Of a stretch of DNA of 64,000 nt, positions 34,603 through 42,444 are shown piece by piece (the stretch's first letter is position 1; every line of letters starts with the position of its first letter). This stretch comes from Achromobacter aegrifaciens (GTDB taxonomy: Bacteria > Pseudomonadota > Gammaproteobacteria > Burkholderiales > Burkholderiaceae_B): assembly GCF_902859735.1 (NCBI RefSeq), contig NZ_CADIJY010000011.1:62001-126000 (forward strand). Direction: 5' to 3'. The position numbers and the translations under genes were made by a program. Under the pieces are notes generated by a model. It ran no database searches. It saw nothing but the letters and a program-made list of their open reading frames with translations, and had not been told where the DNA came from.

Positions 34603-35355
34603 TTACGAAGCGTAGCGGCCGCCGGTCACATGCAGCAGTTCGCCCGTGATGAAGGAGGACCGTTCAGAAGCCAGGAAGGCCACCGCGTTGGCGATGTCCT
34701 CGACCGCGCCCAGGCGTGGCACCGGCTGGCGCGCCAGCGCATTGGCGCGCAGGGTTTCGTAGGTGGACAGGCCGCGCACCAGCGGCGTTTCGATCAGTCC
34801 CGGGGCGATGGCGTTGGCGGTGATGTTGAACTTGCCCTGTTCCAGCGCCAGCGCGCGGGTGAAGCCGATCAGGCCCGCCTTCGCAGCCGAGTAGTTGGTC
34901 TGGCCGGGATTGCCCCAGTGCGCGCGCGAGGCGATGTTGATGACGCGGCCCCACTTCCTTTCCATCATCGAGGGCAGGGCGGCCTTGGTGCAGTAGTAGG
35001 CGCCTTTCAGGATGGTGTCGACCACCGAATCCCAGTCCTCCACCGGCATCTTGAGCAGGTACTTGTCGCGCGTGAAGCCGGCGTTGTTGACCAGGATGTC
35101 GATGCCGCCGAACTTGTGCGCGGCCAGCTCGGCCATGGTCTGCACCTGTTCCGCGTCGCAGACGTCGAGCACGGCGCCGATGGCCTCGTGGCCGGCCTGC
35201 TTCAGGTTGGCTACCGCCTGTTCCACCGATTCGGGATTGATGTCGGTAATGACGATGCGGGCGCCTTCCTGCGCCAGGGCCAGTGCCGACGCGTAGCCAA
35301 TGCCGCGGCCGGAACCCGTGATGACGGCGACTTTACCGGTGAGTTGCAGGTCCAT
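34603..35355 (-). CDS. SDR / 3-oxoacyl reductase-like dehydrogenase (FabG type)
   Basis: A 250-residue SDR starting MDLQLTGKVAVITGSGRGIG, with TGSGRGIG (13-20), NNAG (90-93) and catalytic S143, Y155 and K159. The FabG-like sequence suggests oxidation of a 3-hydroxyacyl-CoA in this context. ATG 35355 has AGGGGA six bases upstream; ATG 35361 lies almost on that site and is less likely. It is the promoter-proximal gene of the leftward operon, with its promoter at 35462-35490. Confidence 0.87.
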   Translation of the reverse strand: MDLQLTGKVAVITGSGRGIGYASALALAQEGARIVITDINPESVEQAVANLKQAGHEAIGAVLDVCDAEQVQTMAELAAHKFGGIDILVNNAGFTRDKYLLKMPVEDWDSVVDTILKGAYYCTKAALPSMMERKWGRVINIASRAHWGNPGQTNYSAAKAGLIGFTRALALEQGKFNITANAIAPGLIETPLVRGLSTYETLRANALARQPVPRLGAVEDIANAVAFLASERSSFITGELLHVTGGRYAS

Positions 35356-35409
35356 CTCCATTCCCCTTCTGTAGCTGATGGCGCCCGGCACGCTGGGCCC
35401 GAAATCCGA

Positions 35410-35421
35410 TATCCCGGGATA
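35410..35421. promoter_or_regulatory. Perfect 12-bp palindrome in the SDR leader
   Basis: TATCCCGGGATA is self-complementary and lies in the 5' leader of the leftward operon, about 40 bases downstream of its predicted start site. It may be an additional operator or chance. Confidence 0.3.
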
Positions 35422-35443
35422 GGCGCCAGGCAAGTTTGAATTT

Positions 35444-35460
35444 ATTCCGAGGTTCCGAAC
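35444..35460. promoter_or_regulatory. Operator copy 1 (probable IclR-type site, leftward promoter)
   Basis: ATTCCGAGGTTCCGAAC. Its reverse complement reads GTTCGGaaccTCGGAAT, matching operator copy 2 (GTTCGGcatgTCGGAAT) in 13 of 17 positions, all outside the central four. It lies directly downstream of the leftward -10 and so covers that transcription start. Confidence 0.6.
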
Positions 35461-35461
35461 A

Positions 35462-35490
35462 AATATACACACCACCGGAATTATTGACAA
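35462..35490 (-). promoter_or_regulatory. Leftward sigma70 promoter of the acyl-CoA operon
   Basis: On the minus strand TTGTCA (35485-35490), exactly 17 bases, then TATATT (35462-35467). Both hexamers are near consensus. The -35 overlaps that of the rightward promoter. Confidence 0.7.
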
Positions 35491-35514
35491 TTAATATCGG
35501 CACGTCGTTATACT
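35484..35514 (+). promoter_or_regulatory. Rightward sigma70 promoter of the Bug/acyl-CoA operon
   Basis: Consensus -35 TTGACA (35484-35489) and -10 TATACT (35509-35514) with a 19-base spacer, or TTATAC with 18. The long spacer may make the promoter regulator-dependent or weaker. Confidence 0.65.
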
Positions 35515-35531
35515 GTTCGGCATGTCGGAAT
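35515..35531. promoter_or_regulatory. Operator copy 2 (probable IclR-type site, rightward promoter)
   Basis: GTTCGGCATGTCGGAAT directly follows the rightward -10 and would cover that start site. It is an inverted copy of operator 1; their centres are 71 bases apart, close to seven helical turns. A looser TGTCGG...CCGACA dyad (35523-35545) overlaps it. Confidence 0.6.
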
Positions 35532-35582
35532 AAGTTGGCCCGACATTCCCATATCTCTAAAAAAACGGAAGGAGATCGACTC

Positions 35583-36548
35583 ATGGCAATGTTGAAGGGA
35601 TTGTTGGCCGCGGTACTGAGCCTGGCTGCCGCAGGCGCAGCCAGCGGGGCCGACGCTTATCCGGACAAGCCGGTGCGGGTGTACGTGGGCTTCGCGCCCG
35701 GCGGCGCCACGGACTTGCTTGCCCGCCTGTACGCCAAAAAGCTCGGCGAACGTTTCAACCAGACATTCATCGTGGAAAACCGCCCCGGCGCGGGCGGCAA
35801 CATCGCGATCCAGGCGCTGACGCAGGCCCCGGCCGACGGCTACACCATCGCGATGGCGGCCAACTATGTGGCGGCCAACGCCGCCATGAAGCGCAACCCC
35901 TACGACTGGGAGCGCGACCTGATGCCCATAGGCATGGTGGCCTCCACGCCCAACATCCTGGTGGTGCCGCCCGGCTCCAGCATCCAGGGTGTCGACGACC
36001 TGATCAGCAAGGCCAAGGCCGGCGGCAACAAGCTGACTTTCGCCTCGGCCGGCATGGGCTCGTCCATTCACCTGGCGGGCGAGTTGTTCAAGGTCATGGC
36101 CGGCGTCGACATGACCCACGTGCCCTACAAGGGCGTGTCGCCGGCCGAGGTGGACCTGATGTCGGGCACCGTGGACATGATGTTCGGCAGCGTTTCCACG
36201 GCCATTCCGCTGGTGCAGTCCAAGAAGCTGAAGGCGCTGGCTGTCACCGGGCGCGAGCGCATGAAGGCGATGCCCGACCTGCCCACCATCGAGGAAGCCG
36301 GCCTCAAGGGCTACGACGTGGAAGCGGTGTACTTCATGGCGGCCCCCGCCAAGGTGCCGGCGCCGGTCCTGAAGACGCTGGCCGATGCCGTGGCCGACAT
36401 CAACAAGCAGCCGGATGTCCAGGAATTCATGGACCGGATCTACGCCCGGCCCCTGACCGGCGGCCCCGAAGAGGCGCGGGCCTTCCTGAAGAGCGAAGTG
36501 AAGAAGTGGCAGGGCGTGGTCGATGCCACCGGCATGAAGGTGGACTGA
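35583..36548 (+). CDS. Bug-family (TctC-like) periplasmic substrate-binding protein 1
   Basis: The 321-residue product has a signal peptide (cleavage near SGADA) and then the Bug pattern YPDKPVRVYVGFAPGGATD, VENRPGAGGNIA, HVPYKG and DLPTIEEAG. Bug proteins bind carboxylates such as amides, dicarboxylates and aromatic acids, and are very numerous in Alcaligenaceae. The AAGGAG site eight bases before ATG 35583 fixes the start. No TctA/TctB membrane genes are nearby, so it must use components elsewhere or act as a sensor. First gene of the rightward operon. Confidence 0.9.
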   Translation: MAMLKGLLAAVLSLAAAGAASGADAYPDKPVRVYVGFAPGGATDLLARLYAKKLGERFNQTFIVENRPGAGGNIAIQALTQAPADGYTIAMAANYVAANAAMKRNPYDWERDLMPIGMVASTPNILVVPPGSSIQGVDDLISKAKAGGNKLTFASAGMGSSIHLAGELFKVMAGVDMTHVPYKGVSPAEVDLMSGTVDMMFGSVSTAIPLVQSKKLKALAVTGRERMKAMPDLPTIEEAGLKGYDVEAVYFMAAPAKVPAPVLKTLADAVADINKQPDVQEFMDRIYARPLTGGPEEARAFLKSEVKKWQGVVDATGMKVD

Positions 36549-36630
36549 CGCGCGGCAACGGGTCCGTTTGCCGGATTCGAGACAGCGGGCGCCACAAGCC
36601 CGCGGACACAAGACCAATCAGGAGACATAC

Positions 36631-37614
36631 ATGAACACACGCAGGCGATACACGCTGGCAGTGCTGGCCGGCCTGATGACCGCAATGACCTTGCCGCAGA
36701 TGTCGCACGCGGCCGATGACTATCCGAACAAGCCCCTGCGCCTGATCGCGCCCAGTTCGCCCGGCGGGATCCTGGACATCACCAGTCGGGTGATAGGCAA
36801 GAAGCTGTCGGAGCGGCTCGGCCAGCCGGTGGTGGTGGAAAACATGGCAGGCGCGGCCGGCATCCTGGGCATGCAAGGCCTGCTGCGCGCCGAGCCCGAC
36901 GGCTACACGATGGTCATGGGCAGCAGCGGCCCGAACGCGGTCAATTACACGCTGTACAGCAAACTGCCGTATGCCATGTCCGACTTCGCCCCGGTGATCC
37001 GCATCATCACCATGCCGAACGCGCTGGTGGTCAACGCCAACGCGCCGGTCAAGACGCTGGCCGAGTTCCGCGACTATGCCCGCAAGAAGCAGGGCAATCT
37101 GTCCATGGCGGTTTCCATGATCGGCACGTCCGGACACCTGGGCGGCGAGCTGCTGAAGAACCGCCTGGACTTCACCGCTGTCACCGTGCCCTACAAGGGC
37201 GCCGCGCCCGCGACCAACGACCTGGTCGCAGGCCAGGTCGACTTCACGGTCGAGAACGTGATCACCGTGGCGCCGCTGGTCAAGGCGGGCAGGCTGCGGG
37301 CGCTGGCGGTCACCACCCGCGAACGCAGCCAGATCCTGCCCGACGTGCCGACGCTGGCCGAGCAAGGCTATCCCGATGTCGACGTCGGCGCCTGGCTGGG
37401 CGTGCTGGTCGCGGCGCGCACGCCGCCAGCGGTGGTCGCGCGGTTGAACAAGGAGCTCAACGCGGTCCTGGCCGATGAAGAGGTGAAAAAGCAGCTGGCG
37501 CAGCAGGGCGGCATTCCGCTGGGCGGCACGCCGGCCGAGTTCGACAGCTTCATCCGGTCGGAAAAAGACCGCTGGGAAAAAATCATCAAGGCCGCCGGCA
37601 TCAAGGCGGAATGA
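36631..37614 (+). CDS. Bug-family (TctC-like) periplasmic substrate-binding protein 2
   Basis: A 327-residue paralogue of the preceding gene: signal peptide ending MSHA, then YPNKPLRLIAPSSPGGILD, VENMAGAAG, TVPYKGAAPA and DVPTLAEQGYPDVD. AGGAG lies seven bases before the ATG. The two Bug proteins differ strongly in the ligand-contact loops (FAPGGATD against SSPGGILD), so they probably bind different compounds, for example substrate and a breakdown product. Confidence 0.9.
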   Translation: MNTRRRYTLAVLAGLMTAMTLPQMSHAADDYPNKPLRLIAPSSPGGILDITSRVIGKKLSERLGQPVVVENMAGAAGILGMQGLLRAEPDGYTMVMGSSGPNAVNYTLYSKLPYAMSDFAPVIRIITMPNALVVNANAPVKTLAEFRDYARKKQGNLSMAVSMIGTSGHLGGELLKNRLDFTAVTVPYKGAAPATNDLVAGQVDFTVENVITVAPLVKAGRLRALAVTTRERSQILPDVPTLAEQGYPDVDVGAWLGVLVAARTPPAVVARLNKELNAVLADEEVKKQLAQQGGIPLGGTPAEFDSFIRSEKDRWEKIIKAAGIKAE

Positions 37615-37665
37615 CCAGCATGCCGGCGGCCTGGCGCCGCCGGCATGCGTAGGGAGGCATGATCC

Positions 37666-38526
37666 ATGGCAATCGATTATCAAAACCTGCGCAACTGGAA
37701 GTTCGAGGACCGCGTCGACCGCTACAGCGCGCGCGACTGCATGATCTACGCGCTGGGCCTGGGCTACGGCAGCGATCCGGCCGATGAAGCCGAGCTGCGC
37801 TACGTGCACGAGGACGGGACGGCCGTGGTGCCGACTTTCCTGGCCACCATCGGCGCGCCCAATGGCTGGGCCGCCGATCCGGCCACCGGCATAGACTGGG
37901 TCAAGATCCTGCACGGCGAGCACCGCATGACCTTCCATGCGCCGCTGGCCGCGGCCGGCGCGGTGCGCAGCCAGACCCGCGTCACGCGCGTCGTGGACAA
38001 AGGCGCCAGCAAGGGTGCGCTGGTAGTCACCGTGCGCGACATTTCGGATGCTGAGAGCGGCGCGCCGTTGGCCACGGTGGAGCATGTGTCGTTCTGCCGC
38101 GCCGATGGCGGCTTCGGCCAGGGCGACGAGCCGCCCGAGGCCCTGCCGGCCACGCCGCAACGCGAACCCGATCAGGTCGTGCTGCTGTCCACGCTGCCGC
38201 AGCAGGCGTTGCTCTATCGCCTGAACGGCGATCTCAATCCGGTGCACGCGCTGCCGCACATGGCGCGCACCGCCGGTTTCGACCGGCCCATCCTGCATGG
38301 CCTGTGCACCTACGGCATGGCGGCGCGAGCCTTGCTGCAGGCTTGCGCGCCGGCGGCGCCGCAACGGCTGGGCGCCATTGCCGCGCGCTTTTCCGCGCCG
38401 TTCTTCCCGGGCGAGACTCTGCGCGTGGAGATCTGGCGCGACGGCGACCGCCTGCAATTCCGCGCGCTGGCCCACGAGCGCGGCACGGTGGTGCTGAGCC
38501 ACGGCGCCGCCAGCCTGGCGCATTGA
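37666..38526 (+). CDS. MaoC-type hydratase with double hot-dog fold
   Basis: A 286-residue protein with an N-terminal degenerate hot-dog domain and a C-terminal catalytic one. It carries the hydratase-2 motif YRLNGDLNPVH (D and H five apart) followed by FDRPILHGLCTYG. This layout is that of eukaryotic-type 2-enoyl-CoA hydratase 2 and sterol-pathway hydratases such as ChsH-type enzymes, which accept bulky or branched enoyl-CoAs. It would act after the acyl-CoA dehydrogenase two genes downstream. Confidence 0.87.
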   Translation: MAIDYQNLRNWKFEDRVDRYSARDCMIYALGLGYGSDPADEAELRYVHEDGTAVVPTFLATIGAPNGWAADPATGIDWVKILHGEHRMTFHAPLAAAGAVRSQTRVTRVVDKGASKGALVVTVRDISDAESGAPLATVEHVSFCRADGGFGQGDEPPEALPATPQREPDQVVLLSTLPQQALLYRLNGDLNPVHALPHMARTAGFDRPILHGLCTYGMAARALLQACAPAAPQRLGAIAARFSAPFFPGETLRVEIWRDGDRLQFRALAHERGTVVLSHGAASLAH

Positions 38527-38544
38527 GAAAACCAGAGGTGAACC

Positions 38545-40074
38545 ATGTCAGTACTTGAAGCCCATGCCCGGGAGATGCCCGATGGCATCGCCTACCGCAT
38601 GATTCCGTCCGGCACCACGGTGACCTGGCGCGAGTTGGAACTGCGCAGCCGCAAATGCGCGGCGGCCATGCTGGACGCCGGCCTGCAATCCGGCGATGTG
38701 ATCGCGGTATTCCTGGAAAACCATCCGCGCTTCTTCGAACTGTTGTGGGCCGCGCACCGCGTCGGCCTGTACTACACCACCATCAGCCGCCACCTCAAGC
38801 GCGAGGAAGCGCGCTACATCATCGAAAACTGCGACGCGCGGGTGCTGTTCTATTCCGGTCACACGCAGGCCGAAACGGATGCGGACGAGCTGGATGCGCG
38901 CGGCGTGCTGCGCGTCAGCATGGACGGCGCGGACGCCAGCGCAATCCCGTACGAAGACTGGATCGGCCGCTACGCCGATGACGTGGCCCTGCCTGAAACC
39001 CCGGAAGGCACGGACTTCCTGTATTCGTCGGGCACCACCGGGCTGCCCAAGGGCATCAAGCGCCCGCTGTCGGTGGCCAACCGCTATTTCCGCGTTGGCG
39101 ATGCGCCCAGCAGCGCCTGGAAAGCTTTCGACCGCGACACCGTCTATCTGTCCACCGCGCCGTTCTATCACGCGGCCCCGGTGCGCTGGAACATGGCGGC
39201 GCTGCGGGCGGGCGGCAGCTGCGTGATGATGGAAAAATTCGACGCGGCCGCTGCGCTGGAGGCCATCGCCACCCATGGCGTCACGCATTCGCAATGGGTG
39301 CCGACCATGTTCATCCGCTTGCTGCGCCTGCCGCAGGAGGAGCGCACGCGCCACGACCTGTCGACGTTGCGCTACGCCGTGCATGCGGCTGCGCCGTGTC
39401 CCGCCGACGTCAAGGAAGCCATGATCGCGTGGTGGGGGCCGATCCTGTACGAGTACTACAGCGGCACCGAACTGGTGGGACGCACCTCGCTGGGCTCCGA
39501 TGAGTGGCTGGCGCACCGCGGCTCGGTCGGCCGGCCGGAGTTCGGCCAGGCCCACATCATGAGCGAGGACGGGCTGAACGAACTGCCCCCGGGCCAGCCT
39601 GGCGTCATCTATTTTTCCGGCGGCGGCTCCTTCGAATACCACAAGGACCCGGCCAAGACGCGCGGCGCCTACAACACGCGCGGCTGGGCCACCTACGGCG
39701 ATATCGGCTACCTGGACCAGGACGGCTATCTGTACCTGACCGATCGCCTGTCCAACATGATCGTGTCGGGCGGCGTCAACATCTATCCCCAGGAAGCCGA
39801 GAACCTGCTGAGCACGCATCCCGCGGTGGCGGACGTAGCGGTGGTCGGCGTGCCGAACCCGGAGTTCGGCGAGGAGGTCAAGGCCGTCGTGCAATTGCGC
39901 GATCCGGCCGCGGCCAGCCCCGACCTGGCGCGGCAGTTGATCGACTATTGCCGCGACCGGATCTCGCCCATCAAGTGCCCGAAGAGCGTGGACTTTTCCA
40001 GCGACATGCCGCGCACCGAGACCGGCAAGCTGCTCAAGCGCCTGGTCAAGCAACGTTACTGGCCGCAAGCCTAG
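38545..40074 (+). CDS. AMP-forming acyl-CoA synthetase
   Basis: A 509-residue ANL-superfamily ligase with the P-loop-like FLYSSGTTGLPKGIKRP, the YEYYSGTE substrate/adenylate motif, YGDIGYLDQDGYLYLTDR hinge motif and the C-terminal lysine in RTETGKLLKR. It activates a carboxylic acid via acyl-AMP to acyl-CoA. It is very close to the MaoC gene (18 bases) and probably activates the pathway substrate. The chain-length or ring preference cannot be read from sequence. Confidence 0.9.
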   Translation: MSVLEAHAREMPDGIAYRMIPSGTTVTWRELELRSRKCAAAMLDAGLQSGDVIAVFLENHPRFFELLWAAHRVGLYYTTISRHLKREEARYIIENCDARVLFYSGHTQAETDADELDARGVLRVSMDGADASAIPYEDWIGRYADDVALPETPEGTDFLYSSGTTGLPKGIKRPLSVANRYFRVGDAPSSAWKAFDRDTVYLSTAPFYHAAPVRWNMAALRAGGSCVMMEKFDAAAALEAIATHGVTHSQWVPTMFIRLLRLPQEERTRHDLSTLRYAVHAAAPCPADVKEAMIAWWGPILYEYYSGTELVGRTSLGSDEWLAHRGSVGRPEFGQAHIMSEDGLNELPPGQPGVIYFSGGGSFEYHKDPAKTRGAYNTRGWATYGDIGYLDQDGYLYLTDRLSNMIVSGGVNIYPQEAENLLSTHPAVADVAVVGVPNPEFGEEVKAVVQLRDPAAASPDLARQLIDYCRDRISPIKCPKSVDFSSDMPRTETGKLLKRLVKQRYWPQA

Positions 40075-40104
40075 GCGGCCCGCCATGAAAGATCAGGAGG
40101 CAGC

Positions 40105-41244
40105 ATGAATCGGCAGCGCAAGCTTTTCTCGGCGGAGCATGACCTGTTCCGCGACACCGTGGCGCGCTTCATCGCGCAAGAGATCACGCCGCATCACTAC
40201 CAATGGGAACAGGAAGGCCTGGTGCCGCGCGAACTGTGGCGCAAGGCCGGCGCGGCCGGCATCCTGCTGCCCAGCACGCCCGAGGAATACGGCGGGGGCG
40301 GCGGCGACTTCCTGCACACGATCATCGTGGTGGAAGAGATCGCCCGTGCGCTGGCCACCGGCGTCACCGGCTTCACCACCCATTCCGATATCGTCGCGCC
40401 GTATCTGCTGAACTTCGGCACCGAGCGCCAGAAGCAGCGCGACCTGCCCGGCATGGCCCAGGGCGATATCGTGGCGTCCATCGCCATGACCGAGCCGGGC
40501 GCGGGCAGCGACGTCAAGGCGATACGCACCGCGGCGGTCCGCGCGCAGGGCGGCTACGTCATCAACGGCCAGAAGACCTTTATCACCAACGGCTTCCATG
40601 CCGACCGCGTGCTGGTGGTGGCCAAGACCGATCCGGCAGCCGGCGCGCGCGGCATCAGCCTGTTCTGGGTCGATACCGCGACGCCCGGATTCACGCGCGG
40701 ACGCCTGCTGGACAAGGTCGGGCAGAAGGCGCAGGACACGGCCGAACTCTTCTTCCAGGACATGTTCGTGCCGGACGAGGACATGCTGGGCGAGCCAGGT
40801 CAGGGCTTCGGCTATCTGATGAAGGAACTGGTGCGCGAGCGCCTGATGATCGCGGTGCGCTGCGCCATGGCGCTGGAAAGCGCGCTGCAATGGACCGTCG
40901 ACTACACCAAGGACAGGCGCGCCTTTGACAAGGCGTTGATCGACAACCAGCACATCCGCTTCAAGCTGGCAGACATCAAGACCCTGGCCGCCGCCACTCG
41001 CGCCTTCGTCGACGGTTGCGTGCAGCAATACCTGGATGGCGAGCTCGATGCCGGCGGCGCGGCCATGGCCAAGCTGTGGGCATCTGAAGCCACCAGCGCC
41101 ATCGACGACCTGCTGCAGTTCCACGGCGGCTACGGCTACATGCGTGAATACCCCATCGCCCGCGCCTACACCGACGTGCGGCCCAACCGGATCTACGGCG
41201 GTGCCTCGGAAGTGATGCGAGAGCTGATCGCACGGACGCTTTGA
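40105..41244 (+). CDS. Acyl-CoA dehydrogenase, long/branched-chain (LCAD/IVD) type
   Basis: A 379-residue FAD enzyme with IAMTEPGAGSDVKAIRT, FHGGYGYMREYPIARAYTD and C-terminal IYGGASEVMRE. The usual EGT catalytic Glu is replaced by Gly. This is the pattern of isovaleryl-CoA and long-chain dehydrogenases, whose catalytic Glu lies on an earlier helix. It is therefore mechanistically distinct from the dehydrogenase at 30757-31911 and suited to branched substrates. Good AGGAGG ribosome site. Followed 40 bases later by the thiolase-fold gene. Confidence 0.9.
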   Translation: MNRQRKLFSAEHDLFRDTVARFIAQEITPHHYQWEQEGLVPRELWRKAGAAGILLPSTPEEYGGGGGDFLHTIIVVEEIARALATGVTGFTTHSDIVAPYLLNFGTERQKQRDLPGMAQGDIVASIAMTEPGAGSDVKAIRTAAVRAQGGYVINGQKTFITNGFHADRVLVVAKTDPAAGARGISLFWVDTATPGFTRGRLLDKVGQKAQDTAELFFQDMFVPDEDMLGEPGQGFGYLMKELVRERLMIAVRCAMALESALQWTVDYTKDRRAFDKALIDNQHIRFKLADIKTLAAATRAFVDGCVQQYLDGELDAGGAAMAKLWASEATSAIDDLLQFHGGYGYMREYPIARAYTDVRPNRIYGGASEVMRELIARTL

Positions 41245-41284
41245 ACTTTCTTCTTCTTCGACTTCGACAGGAACAGATCCCTAC

Positions 41285-42442
41285 ATGAGCAAGCATCTCT
41301 CGAAATCGGTTGCCATCGTCGGCGCCGCCGAATCCGACCTGGGGAAAGTGCCCGGGATGACCTCGCTGGACCTGCAGGCGCAGGCAGCGGCCCGCGCGCT
41401 GCGCGATGCCGGCCTGACGCTCAAGGACGTCGACGGCGTGTTCGCGCACGTGGACGACAAGTTCGCCGGCCTGCACCTGGCGGAATACCTGGGCATACGG
41501 CCGCGCTATGTGGATTCGACCAGCGTGGGCGGCATGTCCAGCGTCATGCACATCCGCCACGCCATGGCCGCCATCGAGGCCGGCATGTGCGAGGTGGCGC
41601 TGGTGGCCTACGGCAGCACCCAGCTGTCGGACGGCACACGCAAGGTGGGCGGCACGCCCGAAGACATGCGCATGCCGCGCGGACAGTTCATTACGCCGTA
41701 TGGGCAGCTGAGCCCCATCGGCTACTACGCGATGGTGGCGCAGCTGCACATGCAGCGCTACGGCACCACCCACAAGGACCTGGCCGAAGTGGCGGTGGCG
41801 GCGCGCAAATGGGCGCAGCTCAACCCCAAGGCCTACCGCCGCGAGGACACCTCGATCGAGGAAGTCATGGCGTCCAAGTTGATTGCCGACCCCTTGCGCC
41901 AGCGCGACTGCTGCCTGGTGACCGACGCCGGCGGCGCGGTCATCATCACGTCCGCGGCGCGAGCGCGAGAGCTCAAGCGGCCGCCGGTCTACGTGATGGG
42001 CATCGCCGAATCCTTCTCGCACCACTACACGCCCTTCAACACGGCGGACTGGCTGGACACCAATGTGGCGCAGACGGCCGACGCCGCGCTCGCCATGGCC
42101 GGCGTCACGCGCGCCGACATCGACGTGGTGCAGATCTACGACCATTTCACCATCGGCGTGATCCAGTCGCTGGAAGAACTGGGCTTCTGCAAGCGCGGGG
42201 AGGGTGGGGCCTTCGTGGCGGACGGACGCCTGGCTCCGGGGGGCGACTTCCCCATCAATACCTCGGGCGGCGGCCTGTCCTACAACCATCCCGGCCAGTT
42301 CGGCATGCTGCTGTTGCTCGAGGCCGTGCACCAATTGCGCAAGGAATGCGGCGAGCGCCAGCTGCCCCGCGCCGAACTGGCCCTGGTGCACGCGCCAGGC
42401 CTGGTTTTTTCCTGCAACACCACCCTGATACTCGGAGTCTGA
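41285..42442 (+). CDS. Thiolase-fold protein without catalytic cysteines (probable Ltp-type retro-aldolase)
   Basis: A 385-residue thiolase-superfamily protein. Where thiolases carry the nucleophilic Cys the sequence reads DSTSVGGMSSVMHI (about 78-90) with no cysteine. Where the second Cys (CxG) should be it reads VHAPGLVFSCNTT; C377 is displaced by about six residues. The GGGLSYNHPG histidine (H335) is kept. This pattern is found in SCP-x/Ltp-type proteins that pair with DUF35 partners, and in steroid side-chain degradation such pairs cleave 3-hydroxyacyl-CoAs by retro-aldol reaction. A DUF35 gene follows three bases later. It is commonly annotated acetyl-CoA acetyltransferase, but thiolysis seems unlikely. 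Confidence 0.85.
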   Translation: MSKHLSKSVAIVGAAESDLGKVPGMTSLDLQAQAAARALRDAGLTLKDVDGVFAHVDDKFAGLHLAEYLGIRPRYVDSTSVGGMSSVMHIRHAMAAIEAGMCEVALVAYGSTQLSDGTRKVGGTPEDMRMPRGQFITPYGQLSPIGYYAMVAQLHMQRYGTTHKDLAEVAVAARKWAQLNPKAYRREDTSIEEVMASKLIADPLRQRDCCLVTDAGGAVIITSAARARELKRPPVYVMGIAESFSHHYTPFNTADWLDTNVAQTADAALAMAGVTRADIDVVQIYDHFTIGVIQSLEELGFCKRGEGGAFVADGRLAPGGDFPINTSGGGLSYNHPGQFGMLLLLEAVHQLRKECGERQLPRAELALVHAPGLVFSCNTTLILGV

Positions 42443-42444
42443 CC

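Noticed and set aside
35484-35514. Resemblance of TTGACAATTAATATCGGCA to the start of the trp/tac promoter
   Set aside because: The spacer and -10 differ and the surrounding DNA is native; no vector sequence is seen, so it is treated as a chance near-consensus promoter.
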